A DNA stretch of 64,000 nucleotides from Sipunculus nudus (lineage: Eukaryota > Annelida > Sipuncula > Golfingiida > Sipunculidae), in the NCBI GenBank assembly GCA_026874595.1, contig CM049314.1, positions 63,584,800-63,648,799 on the forward strand, written 5' to 3'. A program made the position numbers and the translations under genes. The notes under the pieces are model-generated. The model saw only the letters and a program-made list of their open reading frames with translations, did no database searches and had not been told where the DNA came from. Of the stretch, positions 11,667-23,017 are shown piece after piece (the stretch's first letter is position 1; each line of letters begins with the position of its first letter).

Positions 11667-12947
11667 CTGAAAGAGAAAATATTTGTATATATAAACAAAT
11701 ATATTGACAATCTAAAAACTATTCGCTGCGTTTTTCTGGTATCAAACACACAGCCTTGAAACTCTCTATAACATTAGGTTTGAAGTCCAATATTTAGTCA
11801 CATATAATTATGATAGGGTAAGAGTAAGAAACGGTAAGCAAAATCAGTCGGAGGGTATAACCTGCCAGTGAAATATATAGCTTTTCCGACATACCAAGGT
11901 AGTGGCAGGAAATGAGAGTCAAATGTAGATAGACTTGATCAAGGAAGAACTCAAAATCTCCAAAATTATTGATTATATTTGGCTTCTCTATTTACCGAAA
12001 CGAAGCAGTGAAACTTGGTTTTTATAAGCCGTGAGTCTAGAAACCTTCAAAGAAATCCTAAAAAATAGCAGTAGACCAAACATAAGTCCATCATGGGCAT
12101 ACCTATGCTTTAAATTTAAACGTTTAAACAATACAACTATTAACAATGGGCCATGGTCTTTGAACCATGAATCCGACGTACACTGAACCCGTCTGGCAAG
12201 TTCTTATGGAAAATATATCATGACTGACCTATACATTATGATATAATGCAGTTACATATGGCAACACCTCATAGCATATGGGGCAGATGTTGCCATTTTC
12301 CTGTAAATAATATAAGAAATGACACTCCATTCCCCAGGATGCCACTGACAAACTAGCATGGGTCATCGTGTATTCTATAAACTTACCGTTGGGCCAGCGC
12401 CAGTGTATAGAATATACCAGCCATATCTCCACCAATCTGGTGAACTAGCCCATTACCTTAGTCTTTTCAAAATCTGGTAGCTGCGGTCAATCCTACTTTA
12501 CTTTTACTTTAGACTAAGGAAGAACATCAATATAATCATGACTTCTTACAGTTTTACACATATGTAAAATTAAAGTAAAGTCTATCTGTTTATTTACAAA
12601 AAAATTATGTAGGTCGATTTTAGGTCCTTGGTTTTATGTCTATTGTCTGAACTCGCCTCACAAATAGACAGACTGTTGCATCGAACTGCGTTATGGTTCC
12701 TCTATCATACTGACCTAATGGTTCATGAGGCTGTAACCATAAAATAGACAACCAGATTTGGCCTGTTGGTTAAATTGCTAATCACATCACTAATTAGGGC
12801 ACCATTTTCGTCTGCTATTAATTGAAATATTGTTTAATCATTATAATAAGCTTGCGCGCCTACATCTCAACTAAGCTATACATTGTAAGTAAGCATCCTA
12901 TTTAGATACTATGATGGACCATTTCAACCAGCCTCATACATCTAACA

Positions 12948-12954
<7 letters not shown>
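11667..12954. other. Upstream of C1q gene, no clear exon
   Basis: A strong minus-strand donor, CCCAACG|GTAAGT, lies at 12,387/12,386, preceded by an ATG at 12,424 reading MAGIFYTLALAQR. Its phase does not join to the 39-base exon without a stop, so it is recorded but not assigned. Confidence 0.4.

Positions 12955-12994
<40 letters not shown>
12955..12994. repeat. (TA)n microsatellite
   Basis: About 20 uninterrupted TA dinucleotides. Confidence 0.95.
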
Positions 12995-12998
<4 letters not shown>

Positions 12999-13469
12999 TT
13001 AAAAGGCTATATTTTATGCTAGTTCTAACAGGTATATGTTTTAATGGTTGATATATGGATGAATAATGACGTGTGTATGCCACAATTTCGCTCAGTTTAT
13101 CATATCTTTATGAACATATTTAATGTAATTGGTTTGCGATTTATCTTAATATTTACTGTATGGTACATTGGTATGAGCTAGCATAGAAGTTCATAAACTC
13201 CTGCCTCTGTTACGTCTATATATATATTTTAGTGACAAATTCTAAAGCTAAAGCTTGATACGTCTTCCTGTATTTAACCATACCGTTACTTATTAAAGTA
13301 TTGGCCACACAAACTGAGATACAGTTTGTGTTCATTCAAGAGCTATGAAGTCTTTATAAAAAACCATATTCTTCTACAGGAAGCTGGGGCCTTCATTTTG
13401 CTTTCCTGTACATATGCAGGTGACTATGGGAGCTTCAACAAGAATTTGTAATGATTCCAATTAACAAGG
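12995..13469. other. No gene recognised
   Basis: AT-rich, nothing recognised. Confidence 0.5.
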
Positions 13470-15800
13470 TGTGCATAAACCATATGTTTAGATAAAGATA
13501 TTAGTTTGCCCGACTATATTATTAACATTCACATTCATTGAAAATGTCTTATTCAATTCATTTGATTTTAAAATAAATTGTTTCTAAATTTAGATGTTTC
13601 ATAGGCTTTAATTAAAATGTACGTTTATATGGATATTAAAGAATTCAATTATTGTTAACACTTAAAATTGAAATCTTGCAGACCTTGCAGTCCGTATCTA
13701 TTCAGGTTGAATCATCCCTCCTAAGCCCGCTGAGGTATACAAGGGCCGGGGAACCCATGCTTCAGTGGTCACTGATCATACCCGGGCTAGTCAGCTGCAC
13801 TTTTGTTTTTGACGGTATCCAATCCACCCATTGTTAATTAATCGCGATATGTTTGTGTCCGTCATTCTTTTTTTAATGTTACATCTAGTATTCCAGTGTT
13901 CTTACTTTCGTTGTTTTGCTATATGTTGCTTGTTTCCTATATATATGTTTACTTCGTGCAACGACGTAATGAGCCTTGATGTTTTTGCCTAATTGTATGT
14001 TGGAATGAAATTAAAGGATCATATAATGGCCCGCATTGCCCTCCTTGTTGTTTTTTTCTAAATATTAGCGTTTAATGAACATATTTCCGTAAAATGTAAA
14101 AAATAAATGACCGGCAGTTTATTTCTCATAAGCGCCTGAAAATTACTAAGCGTAAGCATGGTCAGTCTTCCGCTAAATGATGACGTTGTTAAAATTGTGG
14201 CGTTCAGCGGCAAACTAACAAAAATGATACCATCCATGCTGCAAGTAAGGTAATGGGACTGCCTTAAACACCTTTGAACTTTCGTGACCTGACATGTTTA
14301 TCATGGCATATTTGTTGCGTGAATAAACCATTATTGCATAACGTATAACGTGTGTTAGCACAGGAAAATAATGACCATGGCAGCTTTCGGACAACTGAAT
14401 CAAGAAAACTGGTTTTGGCATATTGCCGTGACAACGAATATGAAGTATAGAGAACCTTAAACTATGCTACTGATCTATATAATATTTTCAAATACTGCCT
14501 GTCTAAAAAAAGACTATATTGCATCAGGTGAAATATTACAAAATTTGCATGCGTTACATTTTAATCAGGAAAAATATCGGAGAGTTTTTGTCATATTATG
14601 GCGGCATTGTCAAGAAATATTCAGAATTTACAAGGTACAAAGACAACGGTAACTAACTGCATGGAAAATTGTTTGTTCGCTTATGATTAGTATTCGATCA
14701 ATGTTCCGGCAATTTAGCAAAAATGCAGCCTGTATGAAACAATAATATATTTATTTACAAAATATCAATTTATTAAAGTTAATTTTATTTTTTTTTAATT
14801 TTTGAAGCCCCAATAACTTTAAATATCAAAACTATGGACTCGATCTAGTAGTATTTGTGATTTTTGGGGCCTTTCGACGCAGAGACAATATGTCTAATAA
14901 ACATTTCTGATCATCATATTAAAAAAATGTTTACCTCTGGCGATTGTTCTTTTTTCAATTGCTGCTTCCCAGCTGTGGAATCCTATTCCTGAAGATAATC
15001 TTACAAGGTACAAAGACAACGGTAACTAACTGCTGCTTCCCAGCTGTGGAATCCTATTCCTGAAGATAATCTTACCAAGAACACCATTTCGCCATGTAAA
15101 AGTAACCTCAAATCATACCTTTTTAGATTAGCAGTCTTATATAGTTAACTGCCAAATTCAGTAGGGTATTCTTTACAGCCTTTTGGCAGCGATTTATCAA
15201 CTTCGTTTTAATGTAATGACTTAACATCTACTTGTTATATATTATTTTGTGATATAAAAGTGATATAATTGATTTAGTCTATCATGGTTTACTTGAGTAT
15301 TATAATAGCATTGTAATGCGCTTATGAGCAGGTGTACCTTGTATAAGCGCGATATAACTAATAAATTATTGTAAACTTTTCTTTTCTAGTAAGGATGTTG
15401 GTTCTTGTGTCTATTCAACGACCATCATTAATCCCTTCAGTTTTAATCTAAGTTGGGATACAACAATTTCAGGGGGGGGGGGATAAAAAGAAGAATAAAA
15501 TGCCTTTTTAAGTGACAGTTTTTAGGCTGTCTATTCAGACGGACTTTACGGGTATGTGGGAATAAAAGTCATGCAACAAACAAATCATGTCATCCAGGCA
15601 TCAAGAAAATAAAGTCACACCTGTTTATTTTCCATGTCTGACATATTTATCATCTACTCCTTGCTACCTAATAAAAACATTATTGCATAAAGCTTAACGT
15701 TTTGCAGATATAAGATTAAACATCTGATTATGAGAGCTATATACAACTAATTCAAGACGAACATTGAAAGCATGATTGGTTAAATAAAATCTAATCTGTA
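13470..15800 (+). repeat. Large diverged direct repeat, copy A
   Basis: Collinear with 16,545-18,490. Shared landmarks in order include CATATGTTT with CATTAACATTCACA, GTCTTCCGCTAAATGA, ATGGCGGCATTGTC, AACTGCATGGAAAA and AAGAAAATAAAGTCACACCT. Copy A carries a LINE tail (14,955-15,375) absent from copy B. The element behind the duplication is unknown. A frame near 13,682-13,837 following TTGAAATCTTGCAG looks mildly protein-like (VSIQVESSLLSPLRYTRAGE) but is unassigned. Confidence 0.65.
14955..15375 (+). mobile_element. Truncated non-LTR retrotransposon tail (LINE)
   Basis: The frame 15,032-15,148 reads AASQLWNPIPEDN...LKSYLFRLAVLYS and stop. AA-x-LWN-x-[IL]P followed by a K-S-x-L-K-x-[YH]-LF motif is the usual C-terminus of CR1/Jockey-type reverse transcriptase proteins. 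Downstream GCGCTTATGAGCA...TATAAGCGCGATATAA and an AATAAATTATTG tail are typical of such 3' ends. Only the extreme 3' end is present. A 44-base segment of the frame is tandemly doubled around a 27-base insert (15,005-15,031) copied from 14,632-14,658. Confidence 0.75.
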
Positions 15801-16544
15801 CTCGCACAATTTTTAGAACTGCAGTATTGTGTATGTTATGATATTTTTGAGTTTTAACAAACGTGCCTAAGACTGCATCGAAGACCTAAGACCTTGCTAA
15901 GAAAGATACACTGGATTGCTGAATACGGCACACCCAACTGCCCTGTGATTGGCTAATCTTGCCAGGACATCTGTTGATTGACAAGTGCCGAGACACAGTC
16001 ACTCATGCAAATACCCCCCCCCCCCCCGTCCGTGTCTATACCTGTGCTTATACACTATACAGACAATAATGGTTTTATCATATAATCAATATGTCATGAT
16101 AAGCATATGGCAGGCCAGAAAAATTGTCCGTTGGATATTCTTTGCATGTTTAATGCCCAAGTCACAGGCAGGATTAAACCATTTTGACCGCAATAAGTAT
16201 TTGTTTCATGGCTTAGATATAAACTAAAATTAAACATAGCTCATTATTCTTTCAAAATTTTGGTCCTGTTTACCAGATGTATGTCAACAAGTGTATAAAG
16301 GACAGTAAAGAACACTATCGTATAGGTACTGGAACACCTCACTGGAAGCCTCGCTGACTGGAGAAAGTGAGAGCCACGATGGTATAATGTGCCACTGTAG
16401 TTCACCATATGATGGACAGAGATTGTAAGTGACTGGATTCATAAAGGGATGCGGTCTTTGTAGGGATCCGAGTTTTACATAATATGATGTCACTATGTAC
16501 TTTAGACGAATATGCCTAAACTACAGACCTGTAACGCACATTTT
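15801..16544. other. Spacer between direct repeats
   Basis: Contains a C run of about 15 near 16,014-16,027. No gene recognised. Confidence 0.5.
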
Positions 16545-18490
16545 TAAGACCCTTTGCATACACCATATGTTTGATAAGCATCTGAATTGGTAAAGATATA
16601 ATTTTTTCTGACTTTGTCATTAACATTCACACTGTAATGTAAACTTTGATTTAATATATGTAATTTAATTTCAATTGACATTAAAAAATATTATATCCTA
16701 AATTTAGATGGCGTAGCTTCAAATGAACGCATATGTAAATATATTTCAGCAAATGTTAAAAGTCCAGGGTAAACAACAGAGGAGATCGGTTTATTTCTAA
16801 TAGACTTATTACACTTACTTAGAGCAAGCATTTTCTTTCAGTCTTCCGCTAAATGACGACGCTATTGACACCGTGGCGCTCAGCAGCAAACTAACAAAAT
16901 TGGTACCATCCAGGGATCATGAAAAGACATAGGATTGACGTTAACACCTGTGAATTTTTCTGGCCTGCCATATGCTTATCATAAAACATTGATTATATGA
17001 TAAAATCATTATTGCCTGTAAAGTGAATGAGCACAGTTATAGACATTTACTGTGACAGGCTTTGAACAACAAATTTAAGACAATATCTTAAAATTTGTTT
17101 TGGCGTGTAGACCTGTTAGCGAATTTGTCTGCTTAACAGAAGTATATAGAACCATATAATATGCTACTATCCTTATATTATTTTCCGTGTACCGGCCAAT
17201 CAAAAAGAAGACGATAGGACACCAAGCGTAAATACAAAAGTTGCATGCCATGTATTTTAACCAGGGGGATTGGTATAAAAATCAATTTTAAATATACAAG
17301 ACTTTTATTCCTATATTGGCGGCATTGTCTGGAAACATTCAGAATTTCTAATGATAAAAGGGAGATAATCAGGGGCTATGTTATGCCTCTTCCCCACCCT
17401 TTAAGTTCAGTTTTGCCTTATACAAAAGTTTCCCAGCAAAACTATCCCAGTACACAGTCTCAGTACCTCAGGCTTTTTAACTCGTAGTTATGGCTCTGCA
17501 TGTTGGTAAACACAGTCTACGTGTGGCTGTTTACCCTAACGAGGCCGTGCTACAGGATTTCCGATTGTGAACCGCAACACGCGGTGTTTCACCCAGCGGG
17601 AACATGTATTTAACCTTTTTGGACCACGTCAGTCAGGGCCACTCCTGATTAACACGTATTGTCGCTCCTCGGTGCACACGGCCCCCCACGCTGTGTTTTT
17701 ACACCTGTGATCGCGCCCGGTCCACTTTTTCAACACTTATTTACAGGGTAAGCATACGGTACCAAGGCAATATTTTAGCAAGTTCAGGTTAATTTTAAAG
17801 TGCAAAAGTTATTTTTCGTGTTAATTCAACATGCTTTATAGGTGATTAGGCTCCTTTAAGAAATAACTGTAACCAACTGCATGGAAAAGTGCTTGTTCGC
17901 GTGTGATTAATTATACGAGCATTTCTTCGTAATACAACACATATCCAATATGTATGAAACAATGTATATAAATAAGAAATCTCAACTTATAAACTGAATT
18001 ATGGCTTATTTACCGAGGAACACCTAATTAAATTTAACATCAAACCTGTAGGCTTTATAAAATTTTACCAATGGTTTCGATGGGTATAACGGCACTTGAT
18101 GAACCTCTTGATAAGGACACTCAATTTTCTTACTCGTTCATGATCAATCTCGTCGACAGTAAATTAAGGTTGAATTAATCGAGTTCATAGGAAAAATCAA
18201 ATGCTGTCTAAATTGAGAGTATTAAGCTTACTATTCAGGAAAAAATAGGAGATACGATTCGTTTATCATGCAACAATCAAATATTGCCATCTAGGCCTCA
18301 AGAAAATAAAGTCACACCTGTGAATTTTCCGTGTCTGACATATGTTTATCATTGCATCCTGGTCACCTCATATAAACTTTTTGCGTAGATTTAAAAACAC
18401 TCTAGGCACAGGTGTAGACAACTGATTATGATAGCTTTTGAACAATTAAATCAAGACCAACACTAAAAAACATGTTGTATATTTGTAATA
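16545..18490 (+). repeat. Large diverged direct repeat, copy B
   Basis: Second copy of 13,470-15,800, interrupted by a CpG-rich insert at about 17,350-17,865. Part of its 3' end (CTCAAGAAAATAAAGTCACA near 18,298) recurs in inverted orientation near 58,960 and 63,800, so the sequence belongs to a dispersed family. Confidence 0.65.
17350..17865. other. CpG-rich insert
   Basis: Present only in copy B; copy A is continuous across this point. 17,480-17,730 is much richer in GC and CpG than its surroundings (GAGGCCGTG, CAACACGCGGTG, TGATCGCGCCCGG). No long reading frame. It may be a small transposable element or a CpG-rich regulatory islet. Confidence 0.5.
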
Positions 18491-20373
18491 CATGCATGGA
18501 ATCCATGCCTCTGTGGGTGTAACGGAGTCCGGAACTCCTGTAAAGGCTCAGGCTTACCGTCTGTCCACTGAAGAGAGTTAATCAGAAATATTTGCCTTTC
18601 TGTGCCACAAGACATCTAGACAGCTGTCATTTTTTTTTCAAATACATATTAAAACCTCACGCTTCGGGTCAAGGAAGAATCCCGTTACTAAAGGTTCCCC
18701 GTTCGTAAAGGAAATAGGCCAATAACAGCCAATCCATATGGAACACAAATTACAGCGACCTTTCTTAATGGTTTCAAAGCAAATGTGTAGGCCTGATACC
18801 ACTCTTTATACCGCTCTTCAGCAGACTGGAAGACTTTTTCTTAAGTTTTTCTAATTTGTCTTCCGTTAAACATCACCTTTTCAAAAATCCTATCTTTGCC
18901 CCTGATATAATAAACTTTGTATTGATAGCACCCTCAATTAAGTATCTTTCCGTTGTGGGGTATATTCATAATTCCAGGACAATTGTTTTATTCAATTTTT
19001 ATCTTAAAGGCCACCCCAGGCAACCACCCAGTGGACACACGGTTTGGCCATGAGCCAATGTATAACTAACTGACCAATGTATCTTTTGGATCCATCACGA
19101 TCCCTGCTTTGAGGCAATGTTCTCAAATAACATTGCTGGGAAGTCTGAAAATGAAATTTGTATCATTTTTATCATCCAACATGATTTATTTTTACTATCA
19201 ACTGACAGGTCATTGCTATCATTTCACCCAACCAATGGAATGCATTTTTCTCGTTCTCATGGACCTTCGGGCCGCCAGTATTTGCTGTTTCGACCAGTTG
19301 AATACATGCAAACATTTTCTACAGTCAAAAAAAAATATTTGTATTTCTCTTATTATCCAGCAGGTTACTGGTATCACATCAGTCTCAGCACGTTTTCCAA
19401 CTTCAGAAAAAGACAAACTCAGTATTCATAGATGACAATATTTACTTCACCAAGGCAACCTTACATAAAATAGTCTGGAAAGTAACAACCTGCTACTATT
19501 CCGTGATGATGCATCTATCATAATATAATTTTCTACCTGTCTTTTAACCTTAACCACTGAATCACACATTAGCAATTCTCAGTGATGAATATAATAAACA
19601 TGGAGTGTCAAATAAAAAAAATTATTTTGATTCAACACAAACGTTCAGTCAGATCAGCATAATGGCCTCTAGGGTGGGGTATCTTGTGACACATACATAA
19701 TTGATGCATTTAGTGTTTGTTTCATCTGCTACAACATTTCATAAGTTCAAGTCAAGTTATGACATCTTTTTTTTTTTTGTGGTTCCCAGGATATTCTTAA
19801 CAATCATTCTGAATCTTGCCTCGGCCATCGATACTTGTATCAATTATATCAGAACCCTAAATAATCATACTCTTGTCAGAGCCACTGACAGTCCTATCAA
19901 TTCAAGTCATTGACATAGATAATATAACTGAAGAAAGACTTTTCCTGTAGAATCAGGCCGAATAAAATTACGCATATTCTCATAATGTTTAATTGCCCAA
20001 GAAAAAGGAAGATGTGCCTCAGAATGTAGGTAAATAAGATTTTTTTTAATTATCCATCTGTAGGAGAGTCAAGGACTGAACATCAATTCGGTGAATATAA
20101 CATGAATAGTTACATCATTATTTTATTATTTGTATACATCATTTTTAATTTTATTTCTGTAGCAACCCTAATATAGGTGAAGAATTTTAATATATTGTAA
20201 TCTTTGTAAAACTAAGAAATTTGACAAATTCCTTTTCCTTCCTCCAGCAAATACACAATCTAGCAAGTACAAAGTTAGATAGTAGACTTTTTGTATAGAG
20301 CCACATCATACTATTATTATCTTAACTCAGTTCTCCTCAGCACTATAAATATGGTTATGCATAAAATTCATGT
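18491..20373. other. No gene recognised
   Basis: Two overlapping plus-strand frames of just over 100 codons at 19,109-19,435 use different phases of the same sequence and match no family. A long T run lies near 19,769. I see no supported gene. Confidence 0.45.
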
Positions 20374-20526
20374 CTAGGAGTGTCCACCGTGGTTAGTGGA
20401 CCCTGCAAACCGTATTACCAGCTTGCATCTACTTGGTATGCCAATGATTTTGTTCATTTCTGCATCACAACGACTTAATATGTAGCGAGTATCAGGTTTC
20501 GTAGCTGCACGAAAACACAGAAGGAA
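20374..20526 (-). other. Open 50-codon extension after TGA
   Basis: Immediately after the TGA at 20,527-20,529 the same frame remains open for 50 codons (FLLCFRAATKPDTRYILSRC... to TAG) with balanced, protein-like composition. Either the TGA is a mutation in an older longer gene, or this is 3' UTR that is open by chance. No selenocysteine element was identified. Confidence 0.35.
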
Positions 20527-20619
20527 TCATTCCTTGTACATTCCCTCAGCCTTTGTATCAAGTGCTGTGTCCCACTGACGCAAGTACCCTTCAACTGCCG
20601 CGACTGTTACAGTTGGAAT
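20527..20619 (-). CDS. Unknown gene, possible terminal exon
   Basis: Acceptor TTTATTTATTTAG, then 30 codons in phase 0 (IPTVTVAAVEGYLRQWDTAL... ending MYKE) and TGA. It joins in phase to the donor of the exon at 21,051-21,183. No family recognised; the sequence is hydrophilic with no evident domain. See also the open extension beyond the stop. Confidence 0.4.
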   Translation of the reverse strand: MPTVTVAAVEGYLRQWDTALDTKAEGMYKE

Positions 20620-21050
20620 CTAAATAAATAAAACAGTATTAGGCTGTGGCCAGCTAAGTGTTAATAGTTTATATAAATAACCTGATGTATTTCCCATTTT
20701 ACTTATATCGCAAAAATGTCATCTGGTGTTTTTATCTCCATAATATAATAATGATTTACTTAATGCTGTTCATAGCCCCTACAATGCACAGATGCATTAT
20801 AAACTTTTGACAGCGACAGTTATTTGTCTCATGGTGCTCACAATGCCTTGGGGGGGGGGGTATGGCGCTAACTATGGTTTACAACATATTTGGAAAAATC
20901 CAATTTTGAGAGCGCCAGGGGCGCTTATTACGTCGAATATGCGGTATATCATATGATAACGGCACATCTATACCATAAAGATATATAATATGTTATTGTA
21001 TATGGTTAAGAAATTGTTAAAATATCTTTAGTTATTGATCTAGCTCTTAC

Positions 21051-21183
21051 CTGTGAAAACCACATATGCTCTTGTTTCCCATCCTGTGTGAAATTGATGT
21101 CAGTTTCTCTTGTGTGGTGAATGTGATAAGAGTAACTGGCGGAGGGGAGTGAGGGATGGGTAGAAGGGGCAGGGAAGAGGTCA
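21051..21183 (-). CDS. Unknown gene, possible internal exon
   Basis: Acceptor TTTTTTTTGCAATAG and donor CAG|GTAAGA. In the phase that links to the next exon it reads DLFPAPSTHPSLPSASYSYH... to DGKQEHMWFSQ. It is Ser/Pro/His rich and resembles a flexible or cytoplasmic tail. A second frame is also open across the exon, which lowers confidence in the reading. Confidence 0.4.
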
Positions 21184-21311
21184 CTATTGCAAAAAAAAAC
21201 CACTGGTAACATAAAAAATAACAGGGAAACAACTGGGAAATAATCAGAATGTATTCAGACAACACAATGTAAAACCAAGACTGGCAATGCAATGGGGATG
21301 GGCTGACTTGC

Positions 21312-21428
21312 CTGTGACTGAGAATCTATGTCTTTATACTCTGCTTGTGGTGGGGTGTCTATAACATATTGATTTTGTCATCCCTTGGCCTGCCCTCAAA
21401 GTCTGCATTTTGATCATCATACTCTAAT
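21312..21428 (-). pseudogene. Unknown gene, frameshifted exon
   Basis: Strong acceptor CTTTTTTTTCAG; a GC-type donor CAG|GCAAGT at the other end. The first part reads LEYDDQNADFEGRPRDD, then meets stops; a different frame continues YVIDTPPQAEYKDIDSQSQ. One missing base near 21,375 would make one continuous acidic, Tyr-containing tail. Either a frameshift mutation, a sequencing error or a misread exon. Family unknown. Confidence 0.4.
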
Positions 21429-22939
21429 CTGAAAAAAAAGGTTAAAATGAGAGAGAAACTATTAGCTATAAACACTTCATGAGCTGATATATATACATGT
21501 TGCATATTTGAGTTGATCAAATTGTTTTAACAAAAAAGTAGCTGGGAGGAAGCTTTTGCTTATCATTAAAATAACTTACAGCCACTCTACATAATTTTAA
21601 AGTAGTTGGATATGGCCAGTATCTTGAATACACAATAAAATGCCTCTGATAGGGTTCATCACACTTGTAGAACTTGGATGGTATCAGGCTCCCCCATATC
21701 TGACTGTTGTACCTTGGTTTAAGTTATATGTTGCATTATACATGTACCTCAGGGTTAGAAACTGACTGTATTTCTTACCTGCCATTTTACGGGTAGATGA
21801 TTGGTAAAATTTACCAGCCAAAACATGCCCAAATTAACTCACTAAAATATTAAATTGTTCAAACCTGTACTACTGAGTAATATTTTTAGTCCATTCCATG
21901 TATAGGGTGCTGACAGATATGTGGAGGGATAATTTTTGTCAGGTCGTTACAAAATACATGGGGGAAAAAGTGAAATGACCATCTCGTATAAAAACAGAAG
22001 TAAGGTAGATTTTGTAACTATTTCTGTATTTCTATGATGGAAAAGTGGTTAATTAGTATTAATTATTATTCTGAGGGACCAGTAGGGGATGATATATGAT
22101 GCTGGTATTGTGGAGGGGAGATAGTAAAGGCAGGGCCAGTAAAGGGCGCTGTCAGTTGGACAGGCACACTTTTTTGGACCAAGGAAAGGGCCAAACTGTT
22201 ATTGGGAAGTCATGGTTCTTAATTTTGAGAGTGTTTAGGGTCTAGAGTCTAGTTAGCATATGCCTTTATATCTGTGAATAATTTGGCTCATGTTAATAAA
22301 TTCCAGAAAATATATGAATGTATGTTCTTAATTCGTATGGCCATTCAATGTAACAGACATTTGCTAATATTCAAATTAAAAGCCATGTGCTTCTGTATTA
22401 TAACCACCTTGTCAATGTTAATATCAGACATACCACATATTGATTATAACTGTTGCAGTAGTAACAACCAATGTAAACCATTGGAAAATTCTTTCTTTTT
22501 TGCTGTAGATTGCTTTTAAAATCGGTCATGTTTACTATCACCCATCACAAACTTGTGTTGTACATCCCATGCGAATTAACTTAACAGTTTTCTGTTATCT
22601 TGTTTAAATGTTTAGAGAACACATATATTTCCTTGTATACCCTATACTTATGAGGTTTTCACGTTAAGCATCTAACCAGCACTTACATACTACAGCAATA
22701 CCAATGAAAGCCTAAAGCAGGACGTCTGGACTGTACTTCAGGGCGGCGCTTCTGCAGTTTTGACAAACACAAGGGATGCTTAAAAATAATGTTCTTATGA
22801 TTCTTTATAGTCATGCTGAGGCATCTGGTGAATGAAATCAATCTTTACATTATTATGGTAAAAAAATTATGCATTCCCCGTCTTTTGACTTTGTGCAGCG
22901 GTCATTCCTTAGTTCTCTTATTATGGCCCACCAACCTTT
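21429..22939. other. No gene recognised
   Basis: AT-rich. Minus-strand donor-like GTAAG sequences near 21,580 and 21,777 have no convincing exons attached. Confidence 0.45.
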
Positions 22940-23017
22940 TTACCAGCTCTTGTTTTCGCCCAGTTCGGCCGTGAGCTCCCTTATGGTCAAAGTCCCATAG
23001 TTAACTTGACTTGCCAT
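22940..23017 (-). pseudogene. Broken SAP-domain reading frame
   Basis: ATG at 23,017 in good context (CACAAAAATGGC) opens MASQVNYGTLTIRELTAELG, the first half of a SAP domain (LT-x-x-EL-x-x-EL), then runs to TAA after 25 codons. Another frame directly downstream reads RKQELVKRLVGHNKR, the second half of the same domain. The connecting loop and frame are missing, as expected from a deletion. SAP domains bind DNA; in invertebrates many short proteins starting this way are encoded by DNA transposons. So this is probably the decayed 5' end of such a gene. Confidence 0.55.

Noticed and set aside
12387-12424. First coding exon of the C1q gene (MAGIFYTLALAQR with strong donor)
   Set aside because: Its phase (2) joined to the 39-base exon leads to a stop at the junction with the large C1q exon; the hydrophobic reading of the 39-base exon needs phase 1.
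19109-19435. Two overlapping plus-strand frames just over 100 codons
   Set aside because: They use different frames of the same AT-rich sequence. Neither has a recognisable domain, and a third frame on the minus strand is also open.
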